DNA of 64,000 bases. It comes from DAISKN01 sp963716925 (GTDB lineage: Bacteria > Acidobacteriota > Vicinamibacteria > Marinacidobacterales > SMYC01). The stretch covers positions 372,001-436,000 of the forward strand of contig CAVQUX010000006.1 of assembly GCA_963716925.1 (NCBI GenBank), read 5' to 3'. The notes beneath the pieces were generated by a model that was given only the letters and a program-made list of their open reading frames with translations, made no database searches and was not told the origin of the DNA. Positions 44,272 through 52,355 of this stretch are shown piece after piece (positions within the stretch are counted from its first letter, which is position 1; each line of letters starts with the position of its first letter). Both the position numbers and the translations under genes were made by a program.

Positions 44272-45000
44272 TCAATCATGTTTTGCGCTCTCCGCGGCTT
44301 TCAGCTCGGGAAGGAGCGTTTCCTTCACCCACGCGTACTCCGGCTCTAGCCCGAGAGCCTTCTCGAGATGCGCCCGGGCGCCGGCGTAGTCTTTCTTGGT
44401 GGTCAACGCGAGCCCGAGCCAGGCATGGATCTCCGCTCTTCCCCAGTTGGGCCACGGCGAGTCCGGAGGCTCCATGGCGAAGAGCTCGAGCGCGCGAGTG
44501 AGGTCCTTCACCGCCTTGTCGACTCCTCCTCCGGCGAACCCCGGCCGGAAGAGCCGGCTCACGCCTTCCTGCATCGCGACCCGCGGATTCTCGGGAGCGA
44601 GCTTTCGCGCCCGCTCGAAGGCCTCGTCGGCCCGCGGGCCCCGTCTCATCCCGCTCCACATGCCGGTGATGAGATTTCCGTTCACCGTCGCGTAGAGCGC
44701 GTGGGCTTCGGCATCGGAAGGACGTTCCTCCCGGACCTTCTCGAGCTCCGCCTCCGCTTCCTCGAGGTAGCGCTTCCTCTCATCGGTGCCGCGCTCCGAG
44801 AGGAACGCCAGCCGGTAGTCGGCATAGGCGAGGGCATAGCGATAGTTCGCAGCCTCGCCTCCGGCGGCGCCCACGAGCGCTTCGCGGAGAACGCTTCGCG
44901 AGGCTTCGATCGCATCCGCGTTTCCGCGAACGTTCGCCCGATCGATCTCGGCCGCGATCGAGGGCAGGTCGAGGACGGCCATCAGCAGCAGGAACCGCAT
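44272..45000 (-). CDS. secreted TPR-like protein
   Basis: The 242-residue protein starts with a signal-like hydrophobic stretch (MRFLLLMAVLDLPSIAA) followed by helical repeats: RYLEEAEAELEKVREERPSD, EAFERARKLAPENPRVAMQE, KDLTRALELFAM and GLALTTKKDYAGARAHLEKALGLEPEYAW. This is a tetratricopeptide solenoid of about four units, which usually mediates protein contacts. No catalytic motif is visible. It is convergent with the radical SAM gene across the candidate RNA and divergent from the lipoprotein gene by 47 bases. Confidence 0.65.
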   Translation of the reverse strand: MRFLLLMAVLDLPSIAAEIDRANVRGNADAIEASRSVLREALVGAAGGEAANYRYALAYADYRLAFLSERGTDERKRYLEEAEAELEKVREERPSDAEAHALYATVNGNLITGMWSGMRRGPRADEAFERARKLAPENPRVAMQEGVSRLFRPGFAGGGVDKAVKDLTRALELFAMEPPDSPWPNWGRAEIHAWLGLALTTKKDYAGARAHLEKALGLEPEYAWVKETLLPELKAAESAKHD

Positions 45001-45047
45001 CGAGGGATTCTATTCACAACGCCCGGAGATTGGCTTACCATCGATTC

Positions 45048-45356
45048 ATGACCAAAATGCCCGCACTGGCCGTTCTCGCCGCCCTCTGTCTCCCGGGATG
45101 CTCCGGCTCGGGAGAGACGGAGCAGGCGGTCTCCGGCACCGTGTCCGACACCCACTTGCTCGCCGAAGCCGAGAGGGCCGCGAACGACGTCATCCGCAAC
45201 GCCGCGGACTGCGAAGCGGTCGCGGCTTCCTTCTCTTCGGTGATGGCCAAGCTCGACGAGGTCGAGGGCCAGGTCCAGACGGCGGTCGGACGCACCACCC
45301 TCGGAACCCTGAGAAAGCAGGTCGGCACCATCGGCGAGGCCTGCGGCGCCCGCTGA
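45048..45356 (+). CDS. small lipoprotein
   Basis: The 102-residue product has a signal peptide ending in a lipobox LCLPGC near residue 17, so it should be acylated and anchored to a membrane. The rest is helical with VSDTHLLAEAERAANDVI and MAKLDEVEGQVQTAVGRTTLG. ATG 45048 is chosen over GTG 45030 because the signal then has the normal positive N-region (MTKMP). No family was recognised. Confidence 0.6.
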   Translation: MTKMPALAVLAALCLPGCSGSGETEQAVSGTVSDTHLLAEAERAANDVIRNAADCEAVAASFSSVMAKLDEVEGQVQTAVGRTTLGTLRKQVGTIGEACGAR

Positions 45357-45402
45357 CGCTCCGCACCGCGGCCCTTGACTTTCCGTCCCTCGCCGTTCGA
45401 TG

Positions 45403-45428
45403 ATTAGAATCAGAATTCTGGTTCTAAT
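45403..45428. promoter_or_regulatory. 26-bp inverted repeat, likely TetR operator
   Basis: TTAGAATCAG (45404-45413) and CTGGTTCTAA (45418-45427) form a palindrome with one mismatch in ten pairs around AATT, with one further A-T pair at the ends. It ends three bases before the TetR start codon, so bound repressor should block initiation. Confidence 0.7.
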
Positions 45429-45431
45429 TCT

Positions 45432-46070
45432 ATGGTCCAAGCGCCTCTCCAGAAGCGAAGCCGGAAAACGCTCGATCGTCTGGTGGTGGCTTGCGAGGGG
45501 CTTCTTCGCGAGAAGCCTTTCGAGCGGGTCTCGGTGGGGGAGCTCGCGAAACGCGGCCGCTCCTCGGTGGGCGCCTTCTACGGGCGCTTCCGCGGCAAGG
45601 AAGAGCTCCTCGATTTCATCGACTCGCGCGGAGAAAAGGAGATCCTGGAGCGCTGGGACGAGTACTTCGCGCCCGAGAAATGGAGGGGAGCTCCCGCGGA
45701 GGAGGTCGTGAGCCGCTTCGTGCGTTTCTGGATCTCCGCACACCGGGCGCGGAAGGGCGTCCTGCGCGCCCTCTTTCTGCGCCTCCGCGGCCGTCCGACG
45801 CCCGAGAGTCTCGCGCGGACCCGGAGGCTGAACCGGAGAGTCGTGGCGGGGATCAGGACTCTTTTGCAGCAGCGGAAGCGAGAGATCGCGCACAACGACC
45901 TCGACCTCGCGATCCCGCTGGGATTGGTCATGGTGGCGGCGTCGATCAAGGAATGGGTGCTGTTCGAAGACCTGAAGCTCTACCCTCGGGCCCCGGACGA
46001 CGAGGCTCTGGCTGAGGAGCTCACCCGGGCCTTCACCGCCTATCTCGGCATCCGAAGGAGTAAGCAATGA
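45432..46070 (+). CDS. TetR-family transcriptional regulator
   Basis: The 212-residue protein has a TetR helix-turn-helix near residues 20-60 (KTLDRLVVACEGLLREKPFER, then VSVGELAKRGRSSVGAFYGRF), with the recognition helix RSSVGAFYGRF. The C-terminal ligand domain is helical (about 80-205). It overlaps its downstream hydrolase gene as ATGA. The palindrome at 45403-45428 immediately upstream is probably its operator. The inducer is unknown; a substrate of the hydrolase is a reasonable guess. Confidence 0.9.
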   Translation: MVQAPLQKRSRKTLDRLVVACEGLLREKPFERVSVGELAKRGRSSVGAFYGRFRGKEELLDFIDSRGEKEILERWDEYFAPEKWRGAPAEEVVSRFVRFWISAHRARKGVLRALFLRLRGRPTPESLARTRRLNRRVVAGIRTLLQQRKREIAHNDLDLAIPLGLVMVAASIKEWVLFEDLKLYPRAPDDEALAEELTRAFTAYLGIRRSKQ

Positions 46071-46867
46071 CGGCGGGAACCGCAGAGATTGAAGGCGCGC
46101 GGATCTACTACGAGCTCGAGGGAGAGGGACCGCCGGTCGTCTTCGTCAACCCTGGAGCTCTCGATTGCCGCATCTGGGATCCTCAGTGGCCGGCGTTCGT
46201 GGCGGGCCACCGCGTTCTCCGATACGACCCCCGTGGATTCCGCGGGTCCTCGAAGCCGGAAGGAGCCTTTTCCCATATCGGGGATCTCCGGGCGCTCCTC
46301 GACTTCGCGGAGATCTCCCGGGCGCACTTCATCGGCTCGTCGTTCGGAGGCTCGCTCGCCCTCGACTTCGCCGCGGCCCACCCGGAGCGCGTAGCCTCCC
46401 TGGTCCTCGTGGGCGCGGGCGGTCCGCAGAACGGATTTCCCATGCCCGCGGAGCTGTTCCGCGCGTTCGCGCCCATCGGCCAGGCCATGAAAGAGAGCTT
46501 CTCCAGCGGCATCGACGTATGGCTCGAGCTCGACGAGCGCATGCCCGGAGACGAGCGGCTGAGAAGACTCCTGCGCGAGAATGCGATCGAGAACGAGGGC
46601 TACTGGAAGATCGTGCCCGGATGGGTCGAGCCGCTGGTGCCGCCGGTACGAGAGCGGCTGAAGGACATGTCCGTCCCGACGCTCGTGGTCGTGGGGGAGC
46701 GAGACCATCCCTATACCCACGACGTCGCCCGGGAGCTCGAGCGCGAGATGCCGCGGGCTCGCCGGGTGGTGGTGTCCGGCGCCTCTCACCTGGTCCACCT
46801 GGAGAAACCGGGCGCGTTCAACGAGCTCGTTCTCTCCGAGATCGAAGGACTCAACGAGCCCGGGTGA
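46067..46867 (+). CDS. alpha/beta hydrolase
   Basis: A 266-residue alpha/beta hydrolase: oxyanion region VVFVNPGALDCR near residue 26, YDPRGFRGSSKP near 53, the nucleophile in GSSFGGSLALDFAAAHPERV near 90, the acid residue in VVVGERDHPY near 213 and the catalytic His in GASHLVHLEKPGAF near 241. It fits the haloalkane-dehalogenase/proline-iminopeptidase-like group. It is in one operon with the TetR gene and convergent, by 17 bases, with the histidine kinase. Substrate not known. Confidence 0.87.
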   Translation: MTAGTAEIEGARIYYELEGEGPPVVFVNPGALDCRIWDPQWPAFVAGHRVLRYDPRGFRGSSKPEGAFSHIGDLRALLDFAEISRAHFIGSSFGGSLALDFAAAHPERVASLVLVGAGGPQNGFPMPAELFRAFAPIGQAMKESFSSGIDVWLELDERMPGDERLRRLLRENAIENEGYWKIVPGWVEPLVPPVRERLKDMSVPTLVVVGERDHPYTHDVARELEREMPRARRVVVSGASHLVHLEKPGAFNELVLSEIEGLNEPG

Positions 46868-49538
46868 TGGGCGCTCGCTCGTAACGCTCGAGGACGGTCC
46901 GCAGCTTCGTCAGCAGCGTTCGCGCGCGGTACGGCTTCTGGAGGAACTCGACCCCCTGGTCGCGATTCAGATGGGCGATGGTGTCGCGCTCGTCGTATCC
47001 GCTCGAAAGGATGACGCGTGCCCCGGGATCGACCTCGCGGATCATCTTGAGGGCCTCGACTCCTCCGAGACCGGGCATGGTCACATCGAGGAGCACCGCC
47101 CGGATGTCGGAGGCTCGCGCGCGATAGATAGCCACCGCCTCGACGCCGTTGGCGGCTTCCACCACGTCGAAGCCGACGGACTCGAGGAGGATTCTCGCCA
47201 CGTTCCTTACCAGGGGCTCGTCGTCCACGACCAGGAGCGTTCCGCTCCCGGTGAAAGGGTCCTCGACGAAAGCGGCCGGCGCGCTCGCCCCCATCGACTC
47301 CCTCGCCGACGGAAAAACGACTTCGAAAGCGGACCCCTTCCCCGGCGAGCTCTCGACGGATAGCTCACCCGCAGCGCTCCTCACGATTCCCTGTACCGCG
47401 GCCAGACCGAGCCCTCTGCCCGGGCCCTTGGTGGAAAAGAACGGATCGAAGATGCGGGCGAGGGTCATCGAGTCCATTCCCCGCCCGGTATCTTTCACCG
47501 TGAGCGCGATCCAGTCCTGCCCGCCGTCCTGCCGGTTTCTCGTGGCCACCAGAACGGAACCGGCATCGCCCACCGCCTCGGCGGCGTTGGTGATGAGGTT
47601 CATGACCAGTTGACCGATCTGGGCGCGGTTCGCCCGGATCCACGCCGGCTGGGCCAGGAGCTCGGCGCGAAACGCGATCTTCTTCGGCACCGACGCCTTG
47701 ACGAGCTCGGTCATCTCGTCGAGAAGAGCGTTGAGGTCGAAAGTCTCCTGCCTCAGGCTCGACTTGCCGGCGTAAGCGAGCATCTGCCCCGTGAGCTCGG
47801 CCGCGCGCTTGGTCGCGGCCATCACCCTCTCCAGGTGTCCGTGCGCCGAAGAAGAGGCGGGCACCGACTGAAGCGCGAGATCGGTGTTTCCAATGACCCC
47901 CGTCAGAATGTTGTTGAAGTCATGCGCGATGCCTCCGGCCATGAGACCCAGGCTCTCCAGTTTCTGCGTGTGCTGCACCTGAGCTTCGAGGCGCTCCCGC
48001 GCCTCCTGGGCCCGCCGGATCTCCGTCAGATCGGTCGCCACCGCACCTACCCCGTAGGGCTGGTCCTCGTCGGCACGCAAGGGAAAGCAGACGAGAAGAA
48101 AGCTCCTGCGCTCGTCTCCGTGGCCCACGTCGAGCTCGCGCTCCGCCACCCTCGTCTCCGAGAGCGCCCTGCCCGCGGCATCGAGATAGGCGGCGGCCAC
48201 GTTCGGCGGCAGGAAGTCGCGCGGTGTCTTGCCCAGCGCATCCGCCTGCGGGACCCCCAGCATCCTCTCGAAGCTGCGGTTCAACAGCAGAAACTTCTCC
48301 TCACGGTCGGTGACGGCGATGAGCGTCGTGGAGTTGTCGATGATCGCCTGAAGGAGCTTTCGGCTCTTCTCGAGATCCACCATGGCGCGGGTCGTCGCCT
48401 CCACCTGCTGGTTGAGGTCGAAGTAGAGCCGGCGCAGCCTCTCCGTCATCTCGTTGAACGCCGTGGCCAGGACTCCCACTTCGTCTTCGGTCATGACCGG
48501 GGCGACGGTATCGAAGTTTCCTTGCGAGACGGCGGAGGCGGCCTTGGTGATGGCGAGAACCGGCCTCGCGATCTGGAGCGCGACCAGGAATACGCCGCCG
48601 GCGAGAACCAGCGCCGAAACGAGACCGATCCCGAGAATGGTGGTGACCAGCCGCCTCGCGGGAGCGAAGGCCTCCCTCTGTGTCATCTCCACCACGAGCG
48701 CCAGCTGGCGCTCCGAGTTCCAGCGGTAGGCGCCGATGACGGGAACCGAAGCGTAGTTGGGGTACTCCCCCACGCCCGAGTCCCCCGACAGCGCCCGCTC
48801 GATTCCCTCGCTGAAGACACCCCGTCGATACTCGGCTCGCCCGAATCGGGACGAGCTCACGAAGTCGTTGGACGGGCCGACGAGGTAGGCCTCTCCCGTC
48901 GTTCCCAACCCGGTGCGATCCGCGACGAGCCGGTCCACCTGTACGAGATCGAGGTGAGCCGCAAGGACCGCTTCCGTGCGGCCTCGATCATCCAGGATGG
49001 GGGTCGCGATGGTGAGCGCGGGCCGTCCCGTGACCGGAGAGGTATAGACGTTCTGGATGAACGTTTCGGTCTTTCCACGGCTGTAGAAGAGGTCGTTCAC
49101 CCGATAGTCTCCGACGCGGCGGAGATCGGTCGAGACCAGGACCTCCCCTCCGGGGCTCGACAGCAGGAACATCTCTTCCACGTCGTCCAGAGAAGCCGAA
49201 GCCGATCGGAAGAGCGATTCGATGCGGCCCCTCGCGATCCCGCTCTCCGCGGCGCCGGGGGGCGTCGTGGCGACGGTCGCCGCATCCCTCCTGAGCTCGG
49301 AGATGGAAGCGAGGAAGACCAGCGTCAAGCGGCGCCGATTTACCCAGCGATTCAACTCGTCGTCTCGATCCGCGGCTGCGGCCTGGAGTCGCTCGACGAC
49401 GGCATCCCGCAGGGCGGATCGCGCTTCGGAGAAGGCGACGATCGCGACGAAGCCGACGGTGAGGAGCGACACCGTGAGAAACGACCCGACCAGCCGCGCC
49501 ATGAGGCTGCGGTTCGGCGAGAGCTGTCTGAGCCTCAC
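46851..49538 (-). CDS. hybrid sensor histidine kinase (dCache-HAMP-PAS-HisKA-REC)
   Basis: The 895-residue membrane protein has a first helix near 14-35, an extracytoplasmic dCache-like domain (about 45-295) and a second helix near 305-325. These are followed by HAMP (about 328-380), PAS (about 400-520, LIAVTDREEKFLLLNRSFERML), HisKA with the phosphoacceptor in GGIAHDFNNIL near 545, an HATPase (about 640-750, DTGRGMDS, GPGRGLGLAAVQ) and a REC domain (about 770-885) with the Asp in VLLDVTMPG. It begins with GTG overlapping the stop of the upstream SBP gene. No dedicated response regulator or output gene is nearby. Confidence 0.93.
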   Translation of the reverse strand: MRLRQLSPNRSLMARLVGSFLTVSLLTVGFVAIVAFSEARSALRDAVVERLQAAAADRDDELNRWVNRRRLTLVFLASISELRRDAATVATTPPGAAESGIARGRIESLFRSASASLDDVEEMFLLSSPGGEVLVSTDLRRVGDYRVNDLFYSRGKTETFIQNVYTSPVTGRPALTIATPILDDRGRTEAVLAAHLDLVQVDRLVADRTGLGTTGEAYLVGPSNDFVSSSRFGRAEYRRGVFSEGIERALSGDSGVGEYPNYASVPVIGAYRWNSERQLALVVEMTQREAFAPARRLVTTILGIGLVSALVLAGGVFLVALQIARPVLAITKAASAVSQGNFDTVAPVMTEDEVGVLATAFNEMTERLRRLYFDLNQQVEATTRAMVDLEKSRKLLQAIIDNSTTLIAVTDREEKFLLLNRSFERMLGVPQADALGKTPRDFLPPNVAAAYLDAAGRALSETRVAERELDVGHGDERRSFLLVCFPLRADEDQPYGVGAVATDLTEIRRAQEARERLEAQVQHTQKLESLGLMAGGIAHDFNNILTGVIGNTDLALQSVPASSSAHGHLERVMAATKRAAELTGQMLAYAGKSSLRQETFDLNALLDEMTELVKASVPKKIAFRAELLAQPAWIRANRAQIGQLVMNLITNAAEAVGDAGSVLVATRNRQDGGQDWIALTVKDTGRGMDSMTLARIFDPFFSTKGPGRGLGLAAVQGIVRSAAGELSVESSPGKGSAFEVVFPSARESMGASAPAAFVEDPFTGSGTLLVVDDEPLVRNVARILLESVGFDVVEAANGVEAVAIYRARASDIRAVLLDVTMPGLGGVEALKMIREVDPGARVILSSGYDERDTIAHLNRDQGVEFLQKPYRARTLLTKLRTVLERYERAPITRAR

Positions 49539-50701
49539 GGCGCCGCTCCCCCGGGGAGGATGATGCGGTGAAGGTGGCTCTTTCCTCCGGAGATGCGCGC
49601 GATCACCACGCTGCGCTCGGGATCTCCCCCGTCGGGAAAGCTCACGGTTCCCGTTGCGCCTACGAAGTCGCGGGTCTCGGCGATCCCCTCCCGAATCGCC
49701 GCGGCACCGAGGCTTCCTTTCCGCCCGATCACGTCCAGCACCAGGGCGACGGCGTCATAGGTCATCGCCGCGGTGATCTTCGGCGTCTTTCCGTAGGTCT
49801 TGGCAAAGAGCTCGCGAAACCGGCGGGCCTCGGGAGTATCGAGATCCGGATGCCACTGGTGAGCGATGAAAGACCCCTCGCTCTCCGGCAGGGTCCGGAA
49901 GCGCTCGAGGTCCCAGGTGTCTCCGCCGAGGAGAGTCGCGTCGACACCGCGCTCGCGAGCCTGCACGATCTGGGCTTCGCACCTCTCGCTGTCGTTCGGA
50001 AGGTACAGGACGTCGGGATCGGCCTCGGCGATGCGGTCGAGCTTCTCCCGGTAATCGAGCGGCTCGTCGCGCGCGAAGCTCTCGAACGCGACGACGCGGC
50101 CTCCGCCCTCCTCGAACGCGCGCCGGAAAGACTCCGCGAGGCTGCGGCTGTAGTCGGTCGAGATGTCATAGAGGACGGCGGCGCGCTTCGCAGCGAGGTC
50201 GGACGCGGCGAACTCGCCCATCGCCCGCCCCTGCACTACGTCGAGGGGCGCGAGGCGGAACACGAAGCGCCTTCCCTCCGTCGTGGCGGGACTGGAGGAC
50301 ATGGGGCTCACCATGGGGATCTCGGAATCCTCGGCGACGATGGCGACGGGGATGGCGTGGCGGCTGAACTGCGGCCCCACGAGAACGTCGATGCGGGATT
50401 GATTCACGAGGGCGCGGGCGACGCTGGTGGCGGAGTCGGGCCGATCGTCGTACTCCTTCACGATCAGTGTCACCGGGTGCGCGACTCCACCGATTCGAAT
50501 CCCGCCTCTTTCGTTCGCCTCCCGTACCGCGAGCTCCGCCCCCTCGATCGAGGGATAGCCCGAGGTCTCGGCGGGAACACCGGACAGAAGGACGAGAAGT
50601 CCGATGCGGATCTCGGCCGCGGGCGGATCCTTCACGCAGGCCGCGGCCGCGAGAGCGAACGCAGAGACGAAAACAGCCCGGTAACGGGCGATTCGGAACA
50701 T
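49535..50701 (-). CDS. branched-chain amino-acid-type periplasmic binding lipoprotein
   Basis: The 388-residue protein is a Peripla_BP_6 (LivJ-like) binding protein. It has a lipobox AAAC near residue 22, then IRIGLLVLLSGVPAETSGYP and GAELAVREANERGGIRIGGV. Further segments are DVLVGPQFSRHAIPVAIV and SSPATTEGRRFVFRLAPLD in the first lobe, and DATLLGGDTWDLERF and TPKITAAMTYDAVALVLDVI in the second. No permease or ATPase genes follow. Its stop overlaps the start of the hybrid kinase (GTGA), so it most likely serves the kinase as a ligand-delivering receptor. The ligand is unknown. Confidence 0.85.
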   Translation of the reverse strand: MFRIARYRAVFVSAFALAAAACVKDPPAAEIRIGLLVLLSGVPAETSGYPSIEGAELAVREANERGGIRIGGVAHPVTLIVKEYDDRPDSATSVARALVNQSRIDVLVGPQFSRHAIPVAIVAEDSEIPMVSPMSSSPATTEGRRFVFRLAPLDVVQGRAMGEFAASDLAAKRAAVLYDISTDYSRSLAESFRRAFEEGGGRVVAFESFARDEPLDYREKLDRIAEADPDVLYLPNDSERCEAQIVQARERGVDATLLGGDTWDLERFRTLPESEGSFIAHQWHPDLDTPEARRFRELFAKTYGKTPKITAAMTYDAVALVLDVIGRKGSLGAAAIREGIAETRDFVGATGTVSFPDGGDPERSVVIARISGGKSHLHRIILPGGAAP

Positions 50702-50724
50702 GTGGGAGCTCGAGAGAGATTGTA

Positions 50725-51351
50725 TCAACCGACGGGCGCCTTCGAAAGCAGCCGGGCGAGAGCCTCCTCGACGTCGGCGGCTCCGACCACTCCCTTGGGG
50801 AGGTAGACGACGAGCGTTGCGCGAAGGGTTCGCTCCCGCACCTTCACCCGCTCGCTCCCGGTGATGGGGGCGTCGCAGGGGCCCCGGGCATCGAGAAGGA
50901 GAGGCTTTCCCTCGAGGCGGAAAGGACCTTTGAGCGACTCGTAGCTTTCGCCCTCCCGTCCGGAGCGGAAGACGAAGGGCGGCTCGAAGGTACCCTCGGC
51001 CATGACGCAGCAGGGCACCGCGAGGAGAGCGGAAAGGCAGTTGTTCACGTCCACCAGGGGGTGGATCGCGGGGATTCGCTCTCCCTTGAGCAGGCGGCGC
51101 AGGAGGGCCTCCGAGGCGGGACGATAGCGCGAGGGGTCGCAGCCCGCCTCCTTGAAGAGGCGCCTCAAAGCGGCCACGGGAGGATGAGCGGAGAGGCAAT
51201 CGAGATCGAGGCGGCCCCGTACCTCGTCAGCGACATCGCTTCGCAGATCGTCGAGGTCGGCTTGCCGCCCCGGACCTTCGGGCTTCCGCTCGAGATCGGC
51301 GAAGTAGATCTCCCAACCCGGAAGCTCGTAACGGACCTCGTACTCCATCAT
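50725..51351 (-). CDS. B3/B4 (PheRS beta-like) editing-domain protein
   Basis: Free-standing B3/B4-domain proteins resemble the editing domain of phenylalanyl-tRNA synthetase beta and hydrolyse mischarged tRNA or bind related RNA. The 208-residue product has YELPGWEIYFADLE at the start, RPASEALLRRLLKGERIPAI and HPLVDVNNCLSALLAVPC, which contain the invariant RPASE and VDVNN motifs. The longer frame from 51825 shadows the divergent VOC gene. ATG 51351 (or 51348) lies 18 bases from the VOC gene start. Confidence 0.85.
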   Translation of the reverse strand: MMEYEVRYELPGWEIYFADLERKPEGPGRQADLDDLRSDVADEVRGRLDLDCLSAHPPVAALRRLFKEAGCDPSRYRPASEALLRRLLKGERIPAIHPLVDVNNCLSALLAVPCCVMAEGTFEPPFVFRSGREGESYESLKGPFRLEGKPLLLDARGPCDAPITGSERVKVRERTLRATLVVYLPKGVVGAADVEEALARLLSKAPVG

Positions 51352-51369
51352 TTTTGGTACCATCCGGCG

Positions 51370-51807
51370 ATGTTGAAGCTGATTGTAATCCTGGCGATGG
51401 CGCTCCCGGCCGCCGCTCAAACCCCTCCCCCGGTCACGGGCCAGGTCACCTTCCTTTATTATGAGGACCTCCCCGCGGCCGAGCGCTTCTACCGTGAAGT
51501 ATTGGGCCTTTCGACCTCTTTCGAGCTCGACTGGGTCAAGATCTTCCGCCTGTCCTCCGGCTCGTCCGTGGGTCTCGTGAACGCGACCAAGGGCTCGCTG
51601 CGCCCTGCCGCGGTCGACGAGGAGAAGCCGGTCATGGTGAGCCTCGTAGTCGACAAAGCGGACGTGGACCGCTGGCACTCGTACCTGAAGTCGAAGGGGG
51701 TCGAAGTGGGCGCGGGGCCCAAGGTGGGCGCGGATGGCCGCGTTCTCGCGTTCGCGTTCAAGGATCCCGGCGGCTATACCCTCGAGGTCTTTGCCTGGCG
51801 CGAGTAA
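51370..51807 (+). CDS. secreted VOC (glyoxalase-like) protein
   Basis: The 145-residue protein has a signal peptide (MLKLIVILAMALPAAAQ) and a single vicinal oxygen chelate domain: TFLYYEDLPAAERFYREVLG, then FELDWVKIFRLSSGSSVGLV and AFAFKDPGGYTLEVFAW. Metal ligands are only partly conserved, so activity is not certain. A secreted single-domain VOC protein is uncommon. A repeat element begins right after its stop codon. Confidence 0.8.
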   Translation: MLKLIVILAMALPAAAQTPPPVTGQVTFLYYEDLPAAERFYREVLGLSTSFELDWVKIFRLSSGSSVGLVNATKGSLRPAAVDEEKPVMVSLVVDKADVDRWHSYLKSKGVEVGAGPKVGADGRVLAFAFKDPGGYTLEVFAWRE

Positions 51808-51810
51808 CGA

Positions 51811-51897
51811 ATCGGAAGAACGCAAAGGCGCAAAGAAGCAAAGACGCAGGGGAAATTCCGGGAATCTTCTCGGCTTCGCGTTCTTCTTTCGGGCGTT
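51811..51897 (+). repeat. interspersed palindromic GCAAAG repeat, degenerate copy 3
   Basis: After the VOC stop codon the sequence reads GGAAGAACGCAAAGGCGCAA, then AGAAGCAAAGACGCAG, and after a spacer GGGAATCTTC the weaker inverted arm TTCGCGTTCTTCTTTCGGGC. It matches the left arm of the copies at 8068 and 8217 but the right arm is degraded. Confidence 0.65.
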
Positions 51898-51923
51898 TGC
51901 TGGCGCTTACCAACCGTTCGGTA

Positions 51924-51929
51924 TATACT
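51924..51929 (+). promoter_or_regulatory. possible -10 element of the small two-gene unit
   Basis: TATACT at 51924-51929 sits 29 bases before ATG 51958 in an AT-richer patch, with GAGGA as Shine-Dalgarno closer to the ATG. No convincing -35 is seen at the usual distance. Confidence 0.35.
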
Positions 51930-51957
51930 GACAGGTCTACTGAACGAGGAAATTTCG

Positions 51958-52095
51958 ATGATTGACGATCCGGGGAAGCAAGAGGGATTCTCTCCTCTGG
52001 ACTCGTCCGCGGGTCTCTACCACGAAGCCCAGGCGGACGGCTTCCCTTACGACGAAGAGCCGGGGCGATTCGAGCAAGAGCCTTCCCGGAGTTGA
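51958..52095 (+). CDS. 45-residue hypothetical protein coupled to the next gene
   Basis: ATG 51958 has GAGGA eight bases upstream and opens a short frame (MIDDPGKQEGFSPLDSSAGL, then YHEAQADGFPYDEEPGRFEQ) that ends at 52095. Its TGA overlaps the TTG of the following gene (TTGA). The peptide is acidic and has no recognised motif. The coupling and the ribosome binding site favour a real, very small gene; it may also just be a leader that lets ribosomes reach the next start. Confidence 0.45.
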   Translation: MIDDPGKQEGFSPLDSSAGLYHEAQADGFPYDEEPGRFEQEPSRS

Positions 52096-52355
52096 GCGAC
52101 TTCCCGGCCTTCAAGGATGTCGAGCGCGTCCAGACCGGGGTCCGGGTCGAGAAGCGCATCCTCAAGGTTCTCAAAGCCGTCGCCGAATACCACGACATGA
52201 GCCTCGGCGACCTCCTCGAGGGGATCGTGCTCCACGCTTTCGAGGGAAAGTGCGCTTTCGGCGAAGAGAACCTGCAGCGGATATCCGAGCTCAAGAAGAT
52301 TTACCACCTCGATCTCACCGCGCGCAACAGCCATCGTCTCGAAGAGAAAACCTAG
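52092..52355 (+). CDS. small ribbon-helix-helix-like protein
   Basis: The 87-residue product carries VQTGVRVEKRILKVLKAVAE and then HDMSLGDLLEGIVLHAFEGK. This beta-helix-helix order resembles ribbon-helix-helix (CopG/Arc) DNA-binding domains. A C-terminal segment of about 35 residues (LQRISELKKIYHLDLTARNS) is of unknown role. TTG 52092 overlaps the stop of the 45-residue frame. The convergent TPM gene overlaps its last bases by four. I cannot assign a target; a toxin partner is not seen. Confidence 0.5.
   Translation: MSDFPAFKDVERVQTGVRVEKRILKVLKAVAEYHDMSLGDLLEGIVLHAFEGKCAFGEENLQRISELKKIYHLDLTARNSHRLEEKT

Noticed and set aside
49535..51199. Longer start for the periplasmic binding protein
   Set aside because: Residues before ATG 50701 lack any signal sequence and shadow the B3/B4 gene. 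The lipoprotein signal begins at 50701.
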